Source of the DNA: Euphorbia lathyris
Lineage: Eukaryota > Streptophyta > Magnoliopsida > Malpighiales > Euphorbiaceae
Direction: 5' to 3'
Length of the DNA stretch: 64,000 nucleotides
NCBI RefSeq assembly: GCF_963576675.1
Contig: NC_088918.1
Location: 31,405,501 to 31,469,500, forward strand
Shown here: one piece after another, positions 1 to 8,546 of the stretch
Layout: each line of letters begins with the position of its first letter
Numbering within the stretch: position 1 is the first letter of the stretch
Program-made: the position numbers and the translations under genes
Notes under the pieces: generated by a model
Database searches by the model: none
Told to the model about the DNA's origin: nothing
What the model saw: only the letters and a program-made list of their open reading frames with translations

Positions 1-2
1 AA

Positions 3-878
3 TATGTAACGAAAAAGGTTATTAAGGGGAGAGCCGTAGCGGAGTTTCTGGCCAATCAGCCTCTAAATGCGGAAGAGGAGGAGATAAACTATGATTTCCC
101 AGATGAGCACTTGAACGCAATAGAAGTTATACCGTGGAAAATGTTCTTCGATGGAGCGGTTAACTCGAATGGAGCCGGGGTAGGAGTGCTACTTATCTCA
201 CCGGAAGGAGAAAGGGTCCCTATGGCGAATAAGTTATCCTTCCCTCTCACCAATAATATGGCCGAGTATGAAGCATACATCTACGGGTTAGAGTCATTAG
301 CAGCGCTGGGAGCATCATATGTTGAAATCTGGGGCGACTCGAAACTGATTATCGAACAGGCACAGGGAAACTGGGAAGTAAGGGAAGAAAGGTTGCGTCC
401 ATACCTAGACCAGCTGGAGGGGTTAGCGCAGAGATTCAGTGAGTGCCGCTTTTACCACATTCCTCGAGCACAGAACCAAGCAGCGAATGCTTTGGCCACT
501 TTGGTGTCGGTGTGGGATAATCCTCGGAATCTTGCCTCGAAGCCTTTGGTGTTGAGGAGGTCCCACAAACTGTGCTATGAAGACGTAATATTGTTGGGAG
601 CGGATGAAAAACCTTGGTATTTCGATATCGTAAACTTCATGAAAAGTGGAATGTACCCGGCAGAATCAGAACTTAGGGATCAGGCTGTGATCAGAAGGTT
701 AGCTCAGCAATTTGTCATCCACAATGACTTGCTTTACAAAAGACACGCCGATGGTTTACAATTGAGGTGCTTGGATGAGGGAGAAGCCCGTGAGGCAATG
801 AAGTCAGTACACTCGGGGATTTGTGGAGCCCATATGGGAGGAATGATAGGGGTATTTTACCCCTATCTTTTAGCGTGA
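3..878 (+). pseudogene. Ty3/gypsy pol fragment: RNase H and start of integrase
   Basis: Open at the left edge in one frame. About residues 45-125 form the RNase H fold: FFDGA supplies the first catalytic Asp, AEYEA the Glu and GDSKL the second Asp. Around residues 205-280 the protein enters the integrase zinc-binding region (HSGICGAHMGG supplies the His pair), then is cut. The natural sequence stops at 843; the last 11 codons to 878 are read-through into the LTR of the inserted Athila element. The integrase catalytic core is not seen anywhere downstream, so part of this element was deleted as well as interrupted. RNase H removes RNA from the RNA-DNA hybrid in virus-like particles. The fragment cannot act alone. 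Confidence 0.85.
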
Positions 879-1079
879 TTTACGGGATGATTTTGGATAA
901 AATAAATAAGTTTAATTGCAAAAATAAAGTATTTCGAATAAATAAAGAAATAAAAATAAATCTCGTACTTTTAGTTTAATTCCCTCGTTTTTTATTAGTT
1001 TAGAAAATAAAAACGTCAAGCTAACTCGGCTCTCAAGTGTTGTATTTCAGGTACAAGAAAGGAGCAAAAACCCACTTCA

Positions 1080-1545
1080 TACGCAGGGCGTAGTAACCCT
1101 TACACGGGGCGTGAAACATGATGCCAGAAATAATTATCTGCAGGCACCATGTGGAACTGACTCAGCATACGCATGGCGTATGCCATTTTACGCGGGGCGT
1201 ATGACACATATTGGCAATAATTGGCCTAATCCTGAAAGTCAGACTGCATTGTCTCCCAGAGTCAACTATCCATACACGGGGCGTATCATTATATACGCGG
1301 GGCGTATAAGGCAGTTCTTCAACGTAAAAAGATCAGAGACACATTTACGCGGGGCGTACTTCATTTACGCACGGCGTAAATACTCCAATTCTAGCAATAA
1401 AACTTCAGAGATTCAAACACGCGGGACGTACTTTAGCTATGCAGGGCGTGTTTGGGACAATTAGACACGGAATTGGTCCACATGCAGGAGATTTCTGACG
1501 GAATGGGCACCTACGCGGGGCGTAAACCACCTTACGCGGGGCGTA
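1080..1545. repeat. Six pairs of 13-bp GC-rich near-palindromes in U3
   Basis: Consensus TACGCGGGGCGTA. Copies start at 1080, 1101, 1168, 1189, 1273, 1294, 1346, 1366, 1418, 1438, 1512 and 1533. The two members of each pair start 21, 21, 21, 20, 20 and 21 bp apart, while the pairs are 72-105 bp apart. The array ends about 78 bp before the TATA box. The layout suggests paired binding sites on one DNA face, but no binding factor can be named. Confidence 0.9.
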
Positions 1546-1622
1546 TGATGGGATTTCTGCACCAAATAATGTTGCTCCATGCTTGTGCTTGTGAATTTAC
1601 AAACTTGCCCCTGCTTGATGTC

Positions 1623-1630
1623 TATAAATA
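1623..1630 (+). promoter_or_regulatory. TATA box of Athila-I LTR
   Basis: TATAAATA in an otherwise mixed-composition stretch, downstream of the palindrome array. Position within the LTR (about 780 bp from its start) fits a U3/R boundary shortly after it. Confidence 0.65.
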
Positions 1631-2644
1631 GATAGCTTGTGAACTTCATTAGACACCAATTGCATACTAGAGAGCTATACTATACTTTTTCCTTTTCTTG
1701 TAATTTAGATTCAGATTTTGTAGCTAAACTCTCCCCCTCGAGAGCTTGTTCGGTTGTTCCGGCGTTCCATCAAAGTTCCGCTCCATTATTCATCACCAAG
1801 CTCGAGAGTTCCACCTCCACGACCTAGGAGACGGCTTTGAGTCCGGTTAGCTAGTTCCAAGGGCGGATTCTCCCTTTTTACTTGCTAATTAGCTTGTACT
1901 CTTCCTATGTACTAGGCTTGGTTGTATTTCATCCATACACTTTCCATATTTATAATTTATGATTCATAATCTCTATTTCCCTTTACGTGTTAATGTTTAT
2001 TACTTGTTTTGATATTGATAATTGACTATTGTGTTGGAGCACGCGATTACCGCCGCCATCCGGGCTATCTTTAGGGAATTATATAGGTGTTGCCCTACCG
2101 GAAGTGACAAACCGGAAACCGTAGGAATTGACAAGCCACGGAACTTACGGGCCCTAATTTCTAGTTCCCCCGCATTAGACACGCCTTGACTAGGAATCAC
2201 GTAGTCTAAGTACTTCACGGGTCGGTCTTACTACATTTGATCATCTTTGCAAGAATAAATCATTATCCGTATACATTTAGAGTCGTTATCTATCGTGGTT
2301 ATAACTTATCATACACGCCCCGCTCCATAGAGTTTTAGTTACACGAGTCTGTGTCGCCAATAGTTAGGAATAATGTGTAATTGTGTCTTACCTTACCCCA
2401 AAGTAATCACCGCTTAAATAACATACGAAACCGAGTCGTCTAATACTTATAATTATAAATCCCGTGGATTCGATACCCGGTCTTAACCGGATTATTACTT
2501 GATACGACGGGGTACACTTGCCCCTAAGTAGTGACGTCTAGTAGATATAAAGCACTTAGAAAGACCACATCCACAGTCCCATAGCACACTCATATCACAT
2601 TACATCCGTAAACACACCGCTAGACTACACTCACATCAAGTTTT

Positions 2645-2662
2645 TGGCGCCGTTGCCGGGGA
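2645..2662 (+). other. Primer binding site (tRNA-Asp type)
   Basis: TGGCGCCGTTGCCGGGGA lies six bases after the LTR end. This is the classic Athila primer binding site, complementary to the 3' end of tRNA-Asp. It fixes the LTR end and the plus-strand orientation. Confidence 0.9.
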
Positions 2663-2797
2663 TTTATAATTTCCTACAATATTAGACAAAAATGTTTCAT
2701 TGTTAGTTTAAGCATTCTTTTTGTATAAATTGTTTATATATACGTTTGCTAACATTATTCTTTTTTGTTGATAATTCTTTTATACTTGTTCTACTTT

Positions 2798-4303
2798 ATG
2801 CACACCCGATCTAAAAGTGATTCTCTCGTACCTATTGATCTCGAAATTGAACGTACTCTTTGTAGGTTACGTAGAGAGAAAATGGCAAACCCCAACGCCG
2901 AGGTCAACCAACCCAACGGAAACCCAAGGCCACACGTGAACAACATCCGCGGGGCCAATGATACGCGTTCGATGATGGAGATCCTTGCACCGCATCGTCC
3001 CCAAAATCATAACGGCATTGTCGCTCCCACGATTCCGGCCAACACATATGAGATCAAGACCGGGATGATCCAATTGATACAACAATGCGGTCAATTCGGA
3101 GGGGAACTCTATGAGAACCCCAACGAACATTTGGATAAATTTCTTATGTGTGCCGATACTTCTCGGCAAAATGGTGTTCCCGTTGAGGCTGTGAGACTGA
3201 AATTGTTTCCTTTTTCATTGACAGGACAGGCGCTGGAGTGGCTACACTCATTGGAGACGGGATCCATCACGTCATGGGAAGAGCTTGAAAAGGAGTTCCT
3301 CTCCTACTATTTTCCGCCATCCAAAACAGTCAAGTTACGGACCGATATCACATCCTTCAGGCAGTTGGAATGCGAGGCCCTTCACGCAGCTTGGGCTAGG
3401 TTCCGGAAGTTGCTCCGAAACTGCCCCCACCATGACATCCCAAAGCACGACTTGGCAAGCACTTTTTACCACGGGTTAACTCCCACTAACCGTGTGACTG
3501 TTGATTCCGCTGCAGGTGGGGATCTATTTCGGAAGTCAGCTAGTGAGGCATACGAGCTCATTCATGAGCTCGCAAGGAAAAGTGTGTAATGGCAAGAGGA
3601 TCGGCTTGCCGGCCCGTCACGACACCAGACATTCGCTGTGGAGAAAGAGGCTCCGAAGAGCTCCATAGCTGAAATGAACAAGAAGCTTGACTCGTTGATC
3701 GCTCAATTAAGCCTCGATAAAGGTGTACAGGTCATGATGTGCACTCACTGTGGTGGAGACCATGACGCGTTTAATTGCCAAATCGGTAGCCCCTTCGCCG
3801 GCGATGCCGAAAACGTAAGTTTTATAGGAGGTAACCAAAGGTATAATTCCCATTCGAACTCCTATTCTCACCACAATAATAATAATAACAGCGGATGGAG
3901 GCCTCGGTATCAACACCCGAACTTATCATATGGCAACAATAATAATGTGTTGAGGCCCCCATCCGACTTTGAGCAAGAATTTCGAGAAAACGGGCTCGGG
4001 CAATCACAAGTCGCGCCCGGAACTCGAAACGCTCCGCCCTCCAATAGTGTACAAGACCAATCGGTCACGTCTTTGTTGAAGGACATATTAACCCGTCTTT
4101 CCGATAGCGAAGTGTTTTGTAGGGACCTTAGTCGCCAGGTGGCCCACCTGAACCGTCAACAACAAGAAAGGCCACTAGGAACCCTCCCAGCGAACACTGA
4201 ACAAAATCCGTGGGGTAAGAACCGGGAATCCGGACAGGTGATCACGCTCCTCAACAATAGGAGTCCGGACCCGTCAGGCTCCAACGCGGACGTCTTGCAA
4301 TAA
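2798..4303 (+). pseudogene. Athila-I gag with in-frame stop
   Basis: Start chosen at the MHTRSKSDS methionine, because the codons before it encode an AT-rich hydrophobic stretch typical of untranslated leader. About residues 85-245 form the retrotransposon gag domain (GQALEWLHSLE, then AWARFRKLLRNCPHH). An in-frame TAA at 3587-3589 breaks the protein; reading continues in the same frame at once, and CAA to TAA is the simplest origin. After the break comes a zinc-knuckle-like motif CTHCGGDHDAFNC and an Asn/Ser-rich low-complexity tail with an AAT run. Gag would form the virus-like particle. No protease or polymerase follows. Confidence 0.85.
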
Positions 4304-4536
4304 GCCGCCATATAAGAAAGTCGAGCTACTTCGACTCAAAACGTAGTATCGGTTTGAATCCCTCGAACCATTTGTCTATATGTATCATAAACATTATTTC
4401 TTTTCTTTATTTTGCATTAGGGTGGTTTTTATTTTCATCGTCATCTTCATTTTGCTTTCTTCCTTTTTCTTTTATTTGATTTTCTTAAAGAAATCAAAAG
4501 AAAAACAAATCCCACATTAATCTAAAATTTTACAAA

Positions 4537-4622
4537 TACGCGGGGCGTACAAACCATTGCGCCCCGCGTACTTGTAATTTCTGCCGTTTTTACTGAATAA
4601 AGAACACGCTACGCACGGCGTA
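4537..4622. repeat. Seventh palindrome pair plus one single copy
   Basis: TACGCGGGGCGTA at 4537-4549; the same motif inverted at 4558-4570, 21 bp start to start; and TACGCACGGCGTA at 4610-4622. It may be a remnant of a 3' LTR U3 or a copy outside the LTR. Confidence 0.8.
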
Positions 4623-4754
4623 CCTACATTTAGTGTTCCCCTCGAATCATTTGTATAGGATTTTATTTAGTTCATTATTCTTTGGTGTTCCACTCTCCCG
4701 CGTGCTTGCGAGGAGCTTAATCCAATTCAAGCTTGGGTTAAAAGCATTTAGTGT

Positions 4755-4930
4755 TTTTACTATTCACGTACATTTTTTACGTTTTACTATTCACGTGCAT
4801 TATTCACATGTACTATTCACGTTTTTACTATTCACGTACATTTTTACGTTTTACTATTCACATGCACTATTCACGTGCACTATTCACGTTTTCTAATCGC
4901 GTGCATTGTTCGCATTCTTACTATTCGCAT
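4755..4930. repeat. CTATTCACGTRCA short repeat cluster
   Basis: The phrase TACTATTCACGT recurs with variations about eight times over roughly 175 bp, alternating with ACATTTTTACGTT. Composition is T- and AC-rich. Function unknown. Confidence 0.7.
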
Positions 4931-5118
4931 ATGCAAAGTTCACATTCTTTCAACAAATAAAAAAAAAACATAAAGCATTGCTCACGTGCACAAAAATTCG
5001 CGTTTTCTAACTAAAAGGCTTCTAAGCAGATTAAAGGTTAGCATGTAAATGACTTTCAAGATGGAGTTGCTAAAACCTAGGAGTCTTGACAAATGATAAA
5101 AAACAAGGGGGTACTTAC

Positions 5119-5235
5119 CGGATGGACGTTGGTCCGGCTCAGGTGAGAATCAGGATTCTGAAAGGGAGCCACTCTAGTCAAGTCCTCGAAACCCGCCTCC
5201 ATACCCTTCGTGCCATCGTATCTATCCGACCCCAT
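5119..5235 (-). CDS. Promoter-linked antisense first exon (39 codons), hypothetical
   Basis: Read on the minus strand: TATAAAA at 5322-5316, a CT-rich leader of GA/CT microsatellite (about 5255-5285), ATG at 5235, then 39 codons without a stop (MGSDRYDGTKG... to ...SRTNVHP) ending exactly at a consensus donor GTAAGT at 5118-5113. The rest of the gene would lie at lower coordinates, where Athila-I now sits. Tat-lineage retrotransposons are known to carry antisense additional ORFs between pol and the 3' LTR, sometimes with introns, which fits this position and orientation. A captured host exon is the alternative. I do not recognise the protein. Transcription and splicing are inferred only from sequence. 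Confidence 0.4.
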
Positions 5236-5315
5236 CACGAGAATACTTTAATGTTAGTGAGAGAGAGAGAAAGAAGAGAGAGAAGGTGTGGGGATGGAAA
5301 TGAACCCCACCACCC

Positions 5316-5322
5316 TTTTATA
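5316..5322 (-). promoter_or_regulatory. TATA box of antisense exon
   Basis: Minus-strand TATAAAA about 80 bp before the ATG, with a CT-rich leader between them. This is a normal plant core-promoter spacing. Confidence 0.45.
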
Positions 5323-5687
5323 AGGAAAAGAAATGGCATTTTTGTAATAAGCGAAAAAGGTACGACGTGACATAAATGTAAAAAGTAAATAATTAATTAC
5401 CAGGTGCACAGACCTCCGACTTGCAGTCCGTTTCAGCCGGTATTTCTGCCCGGCGGTGACCAATACCCCAAGGATATGACCCTAGACGACAACCAAAATT
5501 TTACAGAACAGTGGCGCCAGTCAAAATACAGACAACAGTCAACGGAAAAATAATTTGTAGTCTAAAGTGTTCCCGACGAAAGGATAAGGACGTTCCTATC
5601 AACAACTCAAATACCTGAGATGATAGCTCCAGTAAAAATATAGACGACAGTGTTTTGAAGTTCAGAATTGCTAGAGAGAGCCTTTTT

Positions 5688-6175
5688 TGCTATTGAGCCA
5701 TTTTACCTACGGTCGATGACCGAGGCTGCTATTGAGTCATCTTACCCATAGTCGATGACCGAGGTTGCTATTGAGCCATCTTACCTACGGTCGATGACCG
5801 AGGTTGCTATTGAGCCATTTTACCTACGGTCGATGACCGAGGTTGCTATTGAGCCATCTTACCTACGGTCGATGGCCGAGGTTGCTATTGAGACATCTTA
5901 CCTACGGTCGATGACCGAGGTTGCTTTTGAGCCATCTTACCTACGGTCGAGGACCGAGGTTGCTTTTGAGCCATCTTACCTATGGTCGATAACCGAGGTT
6001 GCTATTGAGCCATCTTACCTACGGTCGATGACCGAGGTTGCTATTGAGCCATCTTACCTACGGTCGATGACCGAGGTTGCTATTGAGCCGTTTTACCCAC
6101 GGTCGATGACCAAGGTTGCTAGAGAGAGCCATTTTTACCTGCGGTCGATGACTAGGGTCGCTAGAAAGAGCCATT
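5688..6175. repeat. 39-bp tandem repeat array, about 13 units
   Basis: Unit TGCTATTGAGCCATCTTACC followed by TACGGTCGATGACCGAGGT. Since 39 is a multiple of three, one frame stays open and reads a 13-residue repeat (MTEVAIEPSYLRS); this is an arithmetic consequence, not a gene. The last two units are degenerate (AGAGAG insertions). The array lies in the 3' region of the Tat-like element, a usual place for tandem repeats in that lineage, and is cut in its last unit by SIRE-1; a further partial unit resumes at 19774. Confidence 0.9.
6171..6175 (+). other. Target site duplication CCATT (left) of SIRE-1
   Basis: CCATT precedes the LTR at 6176 and recurs at 19774-19778 right after the other LTR. 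It also appears at 7522 because that flank is duplicated. Confidence 0.85.
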
Positions 6176-7521
6176 TTTTGGTCCCTTATAAGGTTGCAAA
6201 TATAGTTCCAAGGGGGGTTAGGAACTATTTTACCTTTTTAAATAATCAGGGCAAACTTCTTTTTCTTAAGAAAAGAGTATATGACAGCGGCGCTGAGCAA
6301 TCAGTAAGACACTGGCTTAGTCAACTAGTGACTAGGTCAGTTTCGTTGCTTAAGTCAGGAAATAGCACTTAGAGTCTATTTCTGAACTAATTCGTTGGCA
6401 GCGCACAACTCGGCTTGACCTCTTTTACTTGGTCAGTTTTAGTTTGTTTTAAGCAAGCAATATATTAAGGAGTTAAGGGTTAGAAATACTTCACTCAGCG
6501 GAGTTATCCAGGTTCGGCTTCTTCTAAGCCTACGTCCTGTCCCCGGAACACGTTCCGAGATTTCCAATTCACTACTGAGCTCTTTAAAGGTAGAGACTCA
6601 AAAACCCTTTACAAATCAGAAGCTGAGTATAACAAGAGTACCTTCCTCTATACCTCTACTCACTTCTATTCTAATTCACCAAGTACTTAAAAACGAGTAC
6701 TCAGCTTCTCCTTTCTAATTCTAGAAATGATTAAGATTTGTCCTAAACAACAATTGCTAGAACACCTTAGATGATTGAGGATCAATCACTCTAGACTTTT
6801 ACACAGATATGAAATTGTTGTGTAAGATTTGCTTTGCTTTTGTATACAGAACTTTTGTATGCTTTTGGTCAGCGTAACGGCTATTGCTCAAAGTTCTATA
6901 TGGACTGAGGATTCTGAATGCTCTATTTATAGAGAGCTGTGAGAGCTTCTGGTTATTTCGAATTTCGAAATAACCGTTGGAGGGAAACGGCTTCATGTTG
7001 CTTTCACTCAGTCTGTTCAGCAGTTCTCTTAGCCAATCAGATTCCAGCATCTTCTGTTCTTCGGTCAGTGTGGCAGTATGTTCCTCCAAATCGGGTAATG
7101 TCAAACAGACAGCTTCCTGCGTCTTCTGTTCTTTACCAACAAAGGAAATACTTGGTCTGGAAGTTGCTTTGTGGTCAGCGGCTGTCTTGTACATTTTGTC
7201 GAGACAGCTCAACAGCTTCATACCGAAGTTGTCTACGTGGATCTTCTCGATCCTTCATTGGTGAGCTGCGTTTCAATAGTCAACGGTAGTGTTTTGAAAC
7301 ACGCGGGCTGAGTGGCCTTGGCCTTGTTTGACTTGGGCTTTGACTTCTATATAGGGCTTGGGCCTTATGATCTTTATGTCTTATAACAATTATAAACTCA
7401 ACATTGAACAAACACATTAGTAACAATAAATCAAAGCACTTAAACTTAATGTGTTATAGAGTATTTAATTATACTTAAATAATTTTGTCAAATCGAAATC
7501 TTGTGGAAAGGTGTTTCAACA
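6176..7521 (-). repeat. SIRE-1 3' LTR (1346 bp)
   Basis: Matches 18427-19773 almost base for base; differences noticed are single C/T or G/A changes plus one G in a G-run and the terminal base (TT for TG at 6176). It ends TTTCAACA at 7521. It contains a minus-strand TATAAATA at 6931-6924 and a perfect 12-bp palindrome just upstream of it (6951-6975). A 140-codon minus frame spans part of it in both LTR copies but has no recognisable domain and covers the promoter, so I do not call it a gene. Confidence 0.9.
6924..6975 (-). promoter_or_regulatory. SIRE-1 LTR promoter: TATA box and upstream palindrome
   Basis: Minus-strand TATAAATA at 6931-6924, preceded 20 bp upstream by a palindrome with arms GGTTATTTCGAA and TTCGAAATAACC around one base (6951-6975). 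The same pair is at 19183-19176 and 19203-19227. In the solo LTR at 45866 only half of the palindrome is kept. Confidence 0.65.
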
Positions 7522-8048
7522 CCATTTACCCGCGGTCGATTTACACTAGGCTCCCCAAGAAAAGCATCCACCGGCAGCCGATTCAAAGGCAAGGACGGGA
7601 TAGCCAAGGTGAAGACTGAAGACAAGGCTGGAGGTGCGGCGCGGAGATCAGGTATTCCTCCTCCAACTCTATATGTGTCTTTTACTTTAATATATTTCCA
7701 TTGCATATGTTGCGTTCACGGAAAATGTTTTCAAAAACACACACATCACTGTCAAAATAGAAAAGTAGGGGCAACTGTAGACATCGAGTCGGAGGACCTG
7801 TGACGAAAACCCACGATAAACGGCCAAGTCGGTTGATTCCATTAATTAGAAAATTTAAAAATAAACAGAAAAGCCCAGAGAGCCGGCACTTGAAAGCCCC
7901 GCTAACAAATTCGGCGTCTCCTGTGTGAGGTCGGACACGTTCACTGTTACGACAGTGAGCGATAAGGCCCCGGAGGCCGAGCGTCGGCCGGTGAGCGATG
8001 AATGACGCTCCTAGCAGTGATCGTCGCTCCGTAAACCACGGTGCGCGG

Positions 8049-8535
8049 TGTCACGGGGCCTATCGTCGGGGCCCGTGCGACGCTTACTTGTCTCTCCCGA
8101 AGTAAGCCAGCCAAGGAAACTAGATCACTCTAGCTGCAAAGATCACACGCAAGGGTTAGATAGGAACCACATATAGTGCATATAATAGCATACATACGAT
8201 ACCAACATAAGAACAACCATCTCAATCATGCACACACATGGGTAACATATAGAACACTCAAGAAGGAACAATACACGGATGATGTTATTCATAGATAAGA
8301 AACATGGTTACACCACGGGTCCCATCTCGTAGTAGTAGGGGGGCAACTACTAGAGATGGTAGACTACCAACAATCGAGTGACTGTCCAGTATGACAGGTC
8401 ACTCCCCCCTATAGTGTTTCTTATGCCAACTCGAGTCCTACCGCCAATGGCTATTACAAAGCTCCCACAACACAATAGAGTAAGTCTCTCCCCATTGTTA
8501 CATAGTTTGATTACAAAGATAATCCCCCCCTTACA
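8049..8535 (-). repeat. Chromovirus 3' LTR, copy 1
   Basis: 487 bp, TGTCAC...TTACA on the plus strand, the counterpart of 20301-20787. The adjacent polypurine tract (minus GAGTGGGGGAGAG) is at 8536-8552. Confidence 0.85.
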
Positions 8536-8546
8536 CTCTCCCCCAC

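Larger units (their letters stand above)
844..2638 (+). repeat. Athila-I 5' LTR (1795 bp)
   Basis: It begins TGATAGGGG at the break in the Tat-like pol and ends CATCA six bases before the primer binding site, giving TG...CA termini. U3 holds twelve copies of a 13-bp GC-rich near-palindrome (1080-1545) followed by a TATA box at 1623. The start resembles the Athila-II LTRs at 30807 and 58766 (minus), but the body differs. Short plus-strand reading frames inside it are translations of the motif array and are not credible genes. Confidence 0.85.
844..5085 (+). mobile_element. Athila-type Ty3/gypsy element (Athila-I), truncated
   Basis: It contains a complete 5' LTR, a tRNA-Asp type primer binding site, a broken gag and a non-coding tail, but no pol and no second full LTR. 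The left boundary is exact: the pol reading frame of the Tat-like host runs to 843 and TGATAGGGG starts at 844. The right boundary is not resolved; I place it where the gag-downstream, AC-rich sequence gives way to the promoter-like antisense segment near 5085. No 5-bp target duplication (AGGAA expected) was found on the right, which agrees with a deletion at the 3' end. Confidence 0.7.
4304..5085. other. Non-coding tail of Athila-I
   Basis: No credible gene. It holds a TTTCTTT-rich stretch (about 4395-4500), a further pair of the LTR palindromes (4537 and 4558, plus a single copy at 4610), and a run of short repeats built on CTATTCACGTRCA at about 4755-4930. Reading frames here are low-complexity translations of those repeats. 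Confidence 0.6.

Noticed and set aside
1111..1464. 117-codon ORF in the Athila-I LTR
   Set aside because: Repeats YAGR/YTGR units are the translation of the palindrome motif.
844..5085. Complete Athila-I element with two LTRs
   Set aside because: No second LTR, no pol and no right target duplication could be found.
5755..6372. 205-codon plus-strand ORF with a 13-residue repeat
   Set aside because: It is the translation of a 39-bp non-coding tandem array and its end runs into the SIRE LTR; no domain and no start context.
6799..7221. 140-codon minus-strand ORF in the SIRE LTR (also 19051-19473)
   Set aside because: Overlaps the LTR TATA box and palindrome, has no domain and is not kept in the related LTRs at 36182 and 45866.
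7501..7803. 100-codon ORF over the Tat-like polypurine tract (also 19753-20055)
   Set aside because: Crosses three distinct functional boundaries (SIRE LTR end, PPT, LTR start), so it is a chance frame.
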